Shown here: positions 54,204 to 64,000 of the stretch, one piece after another
Layout: each line of letters begins with the position of its first letter
Position numbering within the stretch: position 1 is the first letter of the stretch
Origin: Magnolia sinica
Lineage: Eukaryota; Streptophyta; Magnoliopsida; Magnoliales; Magnoliaceae
Direction of reading: 5' to 3'
Assembly (NCBI RefSeq): GCF_029962835.1
Contig: NC_080573.1
Coordinates: 92,747,501-92,811,500 of the forward strand
Length of the DNA: 64,000 nucleotides
Made by a program: the position numbers and the translations under genes
Notes under the pieces: generated by a model
Seen by the model: the letters and a program-made list of their open reading frames with translations, nothing else
Database searches by the model: none
What the model was told of the DNA's origin: nothing

Positions 54204-57200
54204 TGTAAGGCCCGTATCCTAGTCCGCACTGTTCCGTCGACTCCCGTGATCCTTCCCGTCGAATTCTGGCAATACACGACCTATAATCGACGTTTGCACG
54301 TGACCCTAAGTCATATCCTGTAGATTTAAGTTAGCTTAATCCGAGACTTGTACCATTGCGACCGCACCGTCGTTGCGGTTCCAACGCAGCGTCTTGCATA
54401 CCGATCTGATACCTAGGACAAGAGATGTGGGCCCACGTTTATTTTGAAGAAACACTGCACGTTTGCAATCCCAAGAGAATCTCTACAATATATCACATCA
54501 ATCAATCAATCAATCACCTCATATCAAGTACAAGAGCAACCCATAAGTCAAGCAATCTACCCCAAAAGTCAACAAGTCTCTCACCTCACCCATCACTTAC
54601 CTCACATCCATCACCCATCACTCTCTCTCTCCTTACAACCCCTTCTCTCTCTCTTTCTCTTCACAATTCTAAAGAAGGAAAAAGTGGTGGACGTCCATGC
54701 ATTTCTAAGGAGAGAAAGTGACTGTGTGTGACCCACTTCACACCCCAAGATCCATTATCTTAGTCATTCCTTTCTCATTATCTTCCATCAAAGTGAAGTA
54801 CAAGGAGATCGACGTTCCATCGGACTAAGAAGATCAAACGGTGGGTGTCTTTATAGACTAGATTTCATATTTTTATGATGGGCCAAGTGAGGCATACCGA
54901 TTGATGGTATAGATCTCACTTTGGACCCTAGATGTGGCCGATGGCCCACCTTGATTATCATGATCATTCCATGATGAGGCCATTCTCTATGGACCCCATC
55001 ATGATGTTTACTTCTTAGTTTGATAAGGGTCATCTAGACCTTCCATTTTTGTGGAGAAGTAATCTCCACCGTCGATTTTGATTTGGTAGGCCCACATGTA
55101 TTGGGAGCCACTTGATGTACGATTGATATGTATGGAAGGGAGGGCCCATAGTGGCAGGGTCCCTCCATCATCACGTGTCCCTCTTTCTCTCTCTCTTTCT
55201 CCCTCTCTTTTTCATTTATTTTTGTGTGTGATGATGCGGTCGTGTGGCCCACTTGGATGTACCTCACCTTGATGTGTGTCTTATCTACACCATCCAACAA
55301 TTGGTGGCCCACCTAGGTAACATGCCTGTAGGTGGGACCCACCTTAAATATGTGATATATCTAAACCGTCCAGCGTCCCTGGATGCTGGACATTGCTACG
55401 CAGTGAAGTGTGCACTGACCGTGCGGTGTACTAAGGGTAAAAACAAAAATTATATATATTTTAAAGCTAATTGGGTGGGCCACTTGTGTAGGCCCTACCT
55501 TGATGTATGAACCCAATCCACACCGTCCATCCCTTTCCCCAAACCATTTTAGGCGTTGAGCCAAAAAATGAAGCCAATCCGACTATCTGGAGGACCATAG
55601 CATAGAAAATAGTATTTTTTACCGTTGAAATTCACCTTGATGTTTCTGTACTCCAAAATATGTCGAATATTGGTCTTGATGGGTATGTCTTGGGCCATAA
55701 AAACCAATGGCTGGGTCGGATTTCCCTGATGCGGGCCCTACCTACGAAAAACCCAAAAATATTATTTTCTAAAAAAAATAATAATAATAACATGCAGCAG
55801 CAGGTGCTGCTACTGTCGTCAGCAGCGTCCTGCACTAAGGACGGATGCGGGCTGGGGCATGGGTCCCTTCTGTGGGCCCCACCAGGATGGGTGATGTACA
55901 TCCACACCGTGCATTGGGTGGGCCCCCTTCTGGATGTGGGCCACCCCTAAAATCAGTTGTATGTGGAACTTAGGTGGCCCACATCATTGGAAACAGTATG
56001 ATTGAACGTCTGCCATTGAAACCCTTTTTGGGTAACAAAAGTTTTGAATCATTATGAAATTTGTTTTTCATCTTCATCCACGTCTGATGACCTTATCAAC
56101 AGTTGAATGGGAAATAAATGTTTTGGTGGGCCCCACGTGGGACCCACCTGTGAAGGGAATTAGAGTGGTTGGTGTACGGCACACCAGACCTAACCTATAG
56201 CTGCTGCTTTGACACAATAAGCTCCATGGGTCCCACCAACAGTTGACGTCACCAAGTCTTGTGGGACCCACCTTGATTTTCTTCATACTGTCCACCTGTT
56301 GGTGTGGTGTGCACCATGATATATGGGTTTTAATCCACCCCGCATGGGCATGGCTCCCACCTGATGTAAGTGTTCTATCCACGTCATCCGTGGACTACAC
56401 CATGATGTAAGTGTTGTATCCTTATCCTCTAGTGCAAGGACGGTGGGATCCCACCATGGTGCATGTGTTGTATCCAAACCATCCAACCATTTATCAAGCT
56501 TGTCTTGTAGGCTTGAGACTAAGAATGAGTCAGATCTAAAGTTCAAATGGACCCCCACCATTGAAAATAGTGGAAACAGTGACATCCACTGTGCAAAACT
56601 TTTAAGGGCCACAGTAATTCCTACTAAGCTGATATCTGTCGTCACTTCATTTATCAATATGTTAACCTATGAATGGGTTGGATTTGTTAAGTACATATTG
56701 GTGGGCCCAATGAATGATTATGAATGTACCCCTCAACTGATGTCTGTGGTGTGGCCCACACAAGCCATAGATTGACTTGATTTTTATGTCCCAGTGACCC
56801 CACCATGATGTGTGTATTATACCCACATGTTCATTCATTTTATTAGGGCCGTGGGTCCCATTATCTTGAGAGGCCCACCCTACTTATGTGCCCCAATCAT
56901 GGGCCGCCTTAGGTAAGCCCACCATGATGCATGTGTTGGACCATCTACTTTTGCCCCAATCATGGGCTGCCTTATGAGGCCCACCTTTAATGTGTTTATG
57001 GCTTGTCCATGAGGCCCATATTGATGTATTTGTGGCCCATCCATGAGGCCCAACTTGATATATATGAGCTCCCATCTGTGAAGCCCACTTTGATATATTT
57101 TGTGGCCCATTCGAGAGGCCCACTTTGATATACATATGGCCCACGTGATGTGGCCCACCTGCCATATTTATGGCCCATTATTAAGGCCCACCGTGACATG

Positions 57201-59202
57201 TATGAGGCCTGTTGTTGAGGCCCACCTTAATATATATGAGGCACATGTTATGAGGCCCATTGTGATGCATGCAAGGCCCATGGGTTATGGCCCATTACAA
57301 TGTATGTAAGGCCCAATTAGTGCGGCCTATTCTATATATATATATATATATATGAGGTCCATGTGATTAGGCCCATCTTGATGTATTTGTGGCCCGTCCG
57401 TTGAGGCCCACCTTGACATATATGAGGACTATATGATGAGGCCCATTTGATGTATCTAAGGCCCATGGGTCGAGGCCCAATGGGATGTACAAAGGCCCAT
57501 TGCAATGTGTAATTCCAATATGGTTTATGTAATGATGTTTATGACGGGCTATGCCTTGGGAGCAATGATGGTTTGACATCCACATTGTAAGAATAATGTT
57601 GGTTAAATGTCTACATTACAACTCTCTCTAGGGCCTATTGCTAGGCCCATACTTGTTGTGTTTAGGCTGTCTAGTCCCATCTTCATTGTGAGAGTAGTTC
57701 ATCACCTTATAACATGCTTAGTGTAACTCCATGATTCATGCTCATACGCATCATATGTATACTTGATATGAGGAGTGACTGATCATAACATATGCCATTG
57801 AGCAGATTATTTGTGGGATTCACTAATAGGAGTTACCCACATGAGCGCATAGTACGTGCATGATTGCTGCATGACTGGATAGTGTGACTCATGCATCTCG
57901 CATATGTGTGACTTGATCATTTATACCCTAACGACATCAGGGCTGTGGCTTCCACAGGCATATCGTGGATGGCTAGATAGGATACCGAAAATATTTGGTT
58001 CTAGCACTGTGGGCACTTAAGATGTCCTTGGGTGAATGTCCCAGAATCCTCTGAGGCCAGGAGATGCTCCAACGTCTAGACCAAGTGGAATATGAGTGCC
58101 GGTGCCTATACCATGAGGCCGTGTCTCCCACTGTGTCGTGGTCGGTTAGAAGGGGCTGTGGCCTTATCCACCCAAGTGAGGGGGCTATAAGCTAGGTTGA
58201 GTATGACCAACTCGTAAATGGGTTCGCTATCGACGAGCCGGGTAGGTATTGGTAGGCTACTAAGCAGGAGTTGCATACTCATTCATTCATCCATTCACTA
58301 TTCACTTGGGCTGGTGGTATGCAACTATTTGTTACGTGTACCTTCGCATGGCCAGGATTTCGGATGGGTGTGCGACTAACATGAGATCAGGAGTTTATCA
58401 CATTGTGTTTGACTATCCAAATTTAGGTATGGGACTGGTTTGGATAGAATCCCCTTGTGATGGACCCTATAGCCTGCGATACTTCGTACTATCATCCCAA
58501 CTTCACTCCAGCTTGGTCATTTCATTCGCATTGCATATTGCATTTCATCCACGGCATGTGGCATTTTGGATTGCTACGTTTTTGCACTTATATGGCTTAG
58601 ATGGACTTGACAGGATTTACATATTGCATTGTACACTCGGCATCTGTTACTGTCTTATTATGATCTGCATTACGTACTCTGATATTATATGACTCATGGA
58701 CTTACTAGTATATTTCTACTTACTCTAATATCGTATGATTTATGATCTTGCCTATATTTCTGATTTTATATGATTATGGCATTGTATTGGATACTTGGCA
58801 CATGCATCGCACACACTTACACTACCCTCTAAACTTTCTATAAGCTTATGCATGATAGATGCGTGCAGGTGGCGTTAGGTTGCAGCAGCGTTGAGATAGG
58901 AGCATGCAGCTGTCTTTTGGAGCTTTGATTTTGATACATATGTATTTCTCTTTCAGCATTGTATTAAAATGTTTATATTAGTGGATATGTGATGATGATG
59001 TTGCCTTTATGATTTCGGTATACTTGCAGTTATGCTTTTTATGAGACAAATGTATGTTAGAAAATCCTCCTTGTAAGATCCCAGGATCGGAACCTGCCGT
59101 ATGGACGCTGGGAGCCAAAAATGGGGTACTACAAAGGCTGTCGGCACTGGATTCGGCAATTGAGAATTTTGTGAGCCTGATTTTCGGGTTTGGGGCGTGA
59201 CA
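54204..59202 (+). mobile_element. Solo LTR of the chromovirus family (5.0 kb)
   Basis: TGTAAGGCCCGTATCC at 54204 to GGGGCGTGACA at 59202, in the same family and orientation as the plus-strand LTRs. No internal region follows, and flanking sequence continues on both sides with GCTAA/ACTAA (one mismatch in the 5-bp duplication). Such solo LTRs arise by unequal recombination between the two LTRs of one element. It carries the GGGCCCAC-rich section, a GGCCCA minisatellite (about 56870-57510), a short TA tract (57332-57352) and the conserved 1.5 kb 3' end. Confidence 0.88.
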
Positions 59203-59206
59203 ACTA

Positions 59207-59679
59207 AAACATCTATATGCCATGAAAACTCGGCTTACCTATGACAATAAGATGCAGCCAAGGAATATTCTGCCAAAATGAGCAGTATGCACGAATTGGC
59301 CTAGTACAAGTGATTGGGATGTGCCCAAGCACACCAATTCAATCGAACCATAATGCGGATACTATAGTCAGACAAAGCTAGACTAATAAAAGAATTAAAG
59401 GAGCGCGATAACACTTTCTATGCGAAAGAGATGATCATTCCAACAAAGTTATCATTCCTAGATGAACAGATCTTCTGATATCAAACGCAGTCGAAGGTAA
59501 GTTATAACACTAGGAAAGCAGCCGAGGGTGAAGTCTCTTCGACCGCCCTTCGTGTCAACCAACTACTCCATCTCCTACCATTTGTCATTAAAAAAGGGGT
59601 GACTTGGGCTTCACTTAAGGAGAAGGATGAAGCAGAGATGCAAGCTCTCCTTAAAGACTTTGAAGGGATGAAAATCTAG
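59207..59679 (+). pseudogene. Second module ORF, 3' part
   Basis: Continues from 54198 with KHLYAMKTRLTYDN, then after a frame change DAAKEYSAKMSSMHELA, later AAEGEVSSTALRVNQLLHLL and KEKDEAEMQALLKDFEGMKI, ending in a stop at 59677-59679. It is charged, helix-rich sequence of coiled-coil character with several stops. Function unknown. Confidence 0.45.
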
Positions 59680-60146
59680 GTCGCTTGACCACTTTTATGC
59701 TTTTTATTTATGTTTTCCCTTTGTAGTAATGCGATCGATGACCAACAAGGTGATAATAAAATCCAATATTAAATAAACATTCAAGGGATAGGACATACCC
59801 CCCTTTTGGCCATGCCCTTTGACTATGATGGTGTTTTTAGTACTTTAGTTGTTGGCCTAGCTTGAGTGTTACAGTACAGACGTGCAGTAAACCTTTCCTC
59901 ATACGTGCATGCCATACCTCAGCCATAGAAATAGCACCTCATTCTTTTTTAGGAAATCACAATTATTTTGTTGTGTTCCCCATAATCCCAGAAAATAGTT
60001 CACTTAACCACGAGTAACCAACAGTCACACTGCAACTTACGCGCATTAATTGTTGAAACTTCAATCTATAAAAGCAGCCCTTAGCTTTTGGAATGCACCA
60101 CGAATCACTTTGAAATAGAGTCCATGTCACCACTACTTCGCCTCTC
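59680..60146. other. Spacer with TATA box before the third module
   Basis: AT-rich, gene-free. CTATAAAAGC at 60066-60075 lies about 75 bp before the ATG at 60147, a promoter-like arrangement repeating that of the PMD module. Confidence 0.45.
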
Positions 60147-60826
60147 ATGGATTACTTTGCCTTGTCAATCAAAATCATTAGGAAATATTTAAAGAAGGAA
60201 TCGAATCCTTCTCATGCTCCTCCTTTTTAGGTGATCCTTTTCCTTTCTTCAGGGATGTTGGTGATCTTCTTGACGATCAATGGCCACCCCAAGAAATTTT
60301 GAAAATCATTCAGAACTCCGACAACTCAAAGATGAATTCTTTAAGGTGGACAAAGAGATCGAGCGGTGCTCTGCTGCTCTATCATGTTTGTCACTCCTTA
60401 GTGCTGAGTGCAGGGCTCTACCAGCCCGTCAGGAAGTAGCTTGGAAGAACCAATGCATTGGACTTGCGAGCATGATTTTAATGAGAAGATGTTGCGTACA
60501 TTAAAGCGTGAGTGCAACAATCTCTGTCAACTTGGCCGAGACCAATCGGCTTCATCTGAACCGTGATCGGTCGGAAAATACTATGCTAGTTACATTCATC
60601 GAGTGCCAGATCACTCTTTATTGGAACCGTGCTGAATCCAGTAAGCTGAAAAGAGATCGGCCAAGTTGGAGCATGCAGCCATTGACCGTTGTCTCAGATA
60701 CATCGAGCGCACTTTTACAGAGCTCGTGAGCCAGCAAGCATCGTGGATGGAGAGGCGAAGTGTGGTGAGGGAGACAAAAGCTAAGGTTGTTAAAAGATTT
60801 GAAGATCTCAAGTTAGCCCACTTATA
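60147..60826 (+). pseudogene. Third module ORF (coiled-coil, unknown)
   Basis: ATG at 60147 starts MDYFALSIKIIRKYLKKESN. After a stop, a second frame from 60280 reads MATPRNFENHSELRQLKDEF, FKVDKEIERCSAALSCLSLL. Later frames give AIDRCLRYIERTFTELVSQQ, ASWMERRSVVRETKAKVVKR, FEDLKLAHL and a stop at 60824-60826. It is strongly helical and charged. No family is recognised. It is decayed by at least two frameshifts. Confidence 0.45.
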
Positions 60827-61292
60827 GCTCTCATCCTTCCCCTCTTCTTCTTCATCTTTCTTCTCTAGTGACTGTTTTGTAACTAATGGACCGTTATCTC
60901 ATATCTTATAACTGATAGAGCCTTATTCTAGGGCTTTATTCGAATAAACTATTTATTTTACTGACTTGGTTTGGTCTGATTCCTAATGACTTCCCACAAT
61001 GAAGGAAAATGTTGTTTTAGGAAACGATCATTTATAGGATCCATTGCGATGTTTCTGTTTATATCTCTTAAGAGATAGGCCCCTCCCTTAAGGACTTGCA
61101 TGGACAAGGGGGCAGAAAGGTGAGTTACCACTGACAAGCTCGCCAACTCCTGCATCACCTCAATCAACCGATTGCTATGGAAGTACATGAAAATCAAATG
61201 AAACTCCTCTTTTTGTAAGCCCGATTATATCAATATATTCCCATTCTACCCCAACAAGAGCTTCGTCGGGGAATGGAGAGGCGACCATATGT
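60827..61292. other. Gene-free stretch before gag
   Basis: No coding region recognised. A C/T-rich run follows the third ORF, and the sequence before 61293 has no visible primer binding site. Confidence 0.4.
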
Positions 61293-61728
61293 ATGGCCGG
61301 AACAAGTCTAGGCCCACTGTCGACTATAGTAGATTGTATGACTGACATGACACAAGCACAGAGAACGCTGATGGAGGAATGCAGAAATCTCTGGGAGGCC
61401 TTAGCAACTCTTGCACATAATGTAGCTCAGATGACGACTCCTCCAATGATGGATACCATGAACGGACGAGAGCAACAACTTAAAGGCTCCCAGCCGCCGA
61501 GAGCAGGATCACTTGGGTCTTCTCCTATAGCAAGGGCGATAACTCAAGAGGAAGTGTGACAAGTCATCAAAGAAGCCGTCGGGACATAAAGAGAACGTGA
61601 GAATATCGAAAGTTTTAGATATCAAATACCGTATCTGAAAGAGGTGGAAGATATTCCTTTTCCTGCCAATTTCAAGCAACCTGATTTTAAAAAATTTAAT
61701 GGAGACGGATCACTGGAGGAGCACCTGA
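61293..61728 (+). pseudogene. Ty3/gypsy gag N-terminal part, interrupted
   Basis: MAGTSLGPLSTIVDCMTDMT, then a Q/P-rich spacer with two stops, then EVEDIPFPANFKQPDFKKFN and GDGSLEEHL. The FP..FK.PDF.KF.G.G...EHL motif is the start of the plant retrotransposon gag capsid domain. It is cut at 61728 by the next LTR. It is on the same strand as, and downstream of, the PMD and coiled-coil ORFs, so it may be part of the same old element. Confidence 0.65.
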
Positions 61729-64000
61729 TGTCATGCCCCAAACCCAGAAATTGGATTCACAGGAATCCTGATCGTCGAATCTAGTGCTGATAGCCTCCGT
61801 AGTACCCCATTCTCGGCTCCCAGCACCCATATGCCAGGTTCCGATCCTAGGATCCTACAAGGAGGATTTTTCAACGTACATTTATCTTGTAAAAAGCATA
61901 ACCATAAGTTTACCCAAATCACAAAAAAATTACATCATCATCACATATCCACTAATATAAATATTTGAATACAATGCTGAAAGGAAAATACATATGTCAA
62001 AATCAAAGCTCCAGAAGTCAGCTACATGCTCCAAACTCCACGCTGCTGCAACCTAACATCACCTGCATGCATCTATCATGCACAAGCTTATAAAAAGCTT
62101 AGAGGGTGGTGTAAGTGTGTGCACAAGATAAGTGCCAAGTACAAAAATACAACGCCATAATCATATAATGTCTGGAATACTGGTGAGATCATGAATCATA
62201 TGATAACAGAACAAGTGGAAACATACTGGTAAGCCCACGAGTCTTGTAATATCAGAGTAAGCAGAAATACTAACAAGTCCATAAAAATATCATCAACCTC
62301 ATCTAGCATATGCGATGAAAAGTTATAGTAAGCCAATGTCATATACTGAAAAAGTAATGTAAATCAGCTATGCAATGCGGTGACATAGTAAGCCAAAGAT
62401 CAAATACCGAGTCCATGATTCCCAACAGCCTTATCTAGGCCATATAAATGCAGAAACATAGTACCCCAAAATGCCATATGCCGCGGATGTAATGCAATAT
62501 GCGGTATGAATGGAATGACCATGCTGGAGTGTGAAGTCGGGATGATAGTACGTAGTACAGCAGGCTATGGGGTCCATCACAAGGGACTTCTATCCAAACT
62601 AGTCCCATACCTAATTTGGATAGTTAGACTCAATGTGGTAGGCTCCTGATCTCAAGTTGGTCATGCACTCCAACCAAAATCCTAGCCATTGAAGGTACAT
62701 GTAACAAATAGTTGCGCACCACCATCCCGAGTGGATAGTGAATGAATGAATGAATGAGTATGCAACTCCTGCTCAATAAGTCCACATATCAGTACTGTAC
62801 ATCTCTGAAATCATCACCGGGGTTTAGTACACTCTATATGCAATCGCCGCCCACTGATGCGCGACTATGCAAGTGGAAGAGACCTCACCATCTGCCTGGC
62901 CAGTAGTCAGCCAATTTCTACCTGGCACGTTGATAGCGGACCCATTCATGAGCTAGTCAAACTTAGCCTAACTATGCCCCCTACCCTTGGGCTGATAAGG
63001 CCACACCCCCTCCCAACCGACCACGACACAATGAGAGACGTGGCCTCCTCGTATTCGACACTCAGACGCTCATGTATCCACTCAGTCTCGATGTTGGGCA
63101 ATCCTCTGGTACCAAGAGGGTTTAGAGATTTTCACCCAGGGCCATCTATGGGAGGCCGATGTTAATAACAGATTTCTGGTGTCCCATCTGGCTATCCATG
63201 ATATGCCTGTAGAGGCTACGACCCTAATGTAGCTAGGGTGTACAGTAATCATAACACACAATGCAAGATGCATGAATCATATAATCCAGTCATGCATCAA
63301 TCCTACGCATATTGTGTGCTCATGTGAGATAACCTTCGCCTATCAAGGAATCTCATAACAATCTGCCCAATGACATATGTAATGGTCAACCACATCTCAT
63401 AACAAATATGTAGATGATGCGTATGGGCATGTATCATGATGTTATGCTGTCACATACTCATAATCGGTATCAATAACCAGCATCGACAATCGACCTCGAT
63501 AATGTGGACATTTAACCAACATTGACCCTAAGGCATGACCCACATAGAGCCTAACATATAGTAGACCCATGGCCTCACACAAGGGCCAAATATACAACAC
63601 CATGGGCCTCACTCAAGAGCTTACTACACATCACGAGGGGCCTTTCACATGGGCCTAACATACATCACAATGGGCTTCATCACCTGACCCTCAAATGCAT
63701 CACAATAAGCCTCATCACATAGGCCTCATATACATCACATTAGCCCTTAAACACGGGCTGAATACACATCACAATGGGCCTCAAATACGAGCAGTAAATA
63801 TATCACATTGGGCCTCAAACACGGGTTGAATGCACATCACAATGGGCCTCAAATATGGGCTGCATGTACATCACATTAGGCCTCGACAATCAGCCTTGAC
63901 AATTGGAATCAGCCTCAATAATTAACCTCGACAATCGGCCTATACAATCGGTCTCAACAATCAAAATTGGCCTCAACAATTGGAATCGGAATCAGCCTCA
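61729..64000 (-). mobile_element. Minus-strand LTR of the chromovirus family, running off the window
   Basis: Starts TGTCATGCCCCAAACCC inside the gag of the older element and follows the complement of the conserved LTR end (AAGCTTATAAAAAGCTTAGA, ATGAATGAATGAATGAGTAT, TGCAACTCCTGCTC). It then holds the GGGCCT section (63540-63890) and the GATTGTCGAGG-type minisatellite in complement (63880-64000). Whether it is a solo LTR or one end of a full element lies beyond the window. Confidence 0.85.
63880..64000. repeat. GATTGTCGAGGCC minisatellite, complement
   Basis: CCTCGACAATC, GGAATCAGCCTCAACAATTG and similar units, complementary to 38404-38795. Confidence 0.8.

Overview
This window is plant nuclear DNA made almost entirely of transposable elements nested inside one another. 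I see no intact functional host gene. No tRNA, rRNA or CRISPR locus was recognised. The evidence for a flowering plant is the set of TE families: CACTA elements with CACTACAAGAAAA ends, a chromodomain-bearing Ty3/gypsy chromovirus, a Ty1/copia Sirevirus, and the plant mobile domain. The captured gene pieces agree (MAP70, G-box-type bZIP, CRINKLY4-type receptor kinase, PPR). Many short tracts rich in GTGGGCCCCACCATGATG-like words suggest to me a magnoliid or other early-diverging angiosperm. That is an impression, not a demonstrated assignment.

Layout. 1-1068: degenerate TTTAGG-type telomere-like array. 1069-5724: 5'-truncated CACTA element A, with a dead TNPD-like gene (DUF4218 + DUF4216), an unknown 128-residue ORF, a dead TNPA-like gene (Transposase_24 + coiled coil), subterminal palindromes and the right terminal repeat. 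6306-14951: complete CACTA element B with matching terminal repeats and a perfect AAC target duplication. It has no recognisable transposase but carries exon fragments of at least three unrelated host genes (a Pack-CACTA). 16532-18097: an LTR on the minus strand whose U3 holds an array of palindromic 15-mers upstream of a TATA box.

18790-40718: a plus-strand chromovirus with a perfect GGTTA target duplication. Its 5' LTR is split by a minus-strand copy of the same family (19998-32464) that carries decayed gag-pol with a chromodomain. The plus-strand copy has only 403 bp between its LTRs, and its intact 3' LTR is 5.2 kb. 40724-61728: an older host element carrying a plant-mobile-domain ORF, two further coiled-coil ORFs each with a TATA-like box upstream, and a gag start. 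It is interrupted by a Sirevirus (44037-52477, perfect TCGTG duplication, itself holding a hAT-like MITE with a PPR gene fragment) and by a 5.0 kb solo LTR (54204-59202). 61729-64000: the start of another minus-strand LTR of the chromovirus family, running off the window.

Relative order of events, from the nesting: the PMD/gag element is oldest. The chromovirus LTRs and the Sirevirus landed in it or next to it. The minus chromovirus landed in the plus chromovirus, followed by a deletion at a GTTGT microhomology. The MITE landed in the Sirevirus 3' LTR. All coding regions show stops or frameshifts, so none of these elements looks autonomous now.
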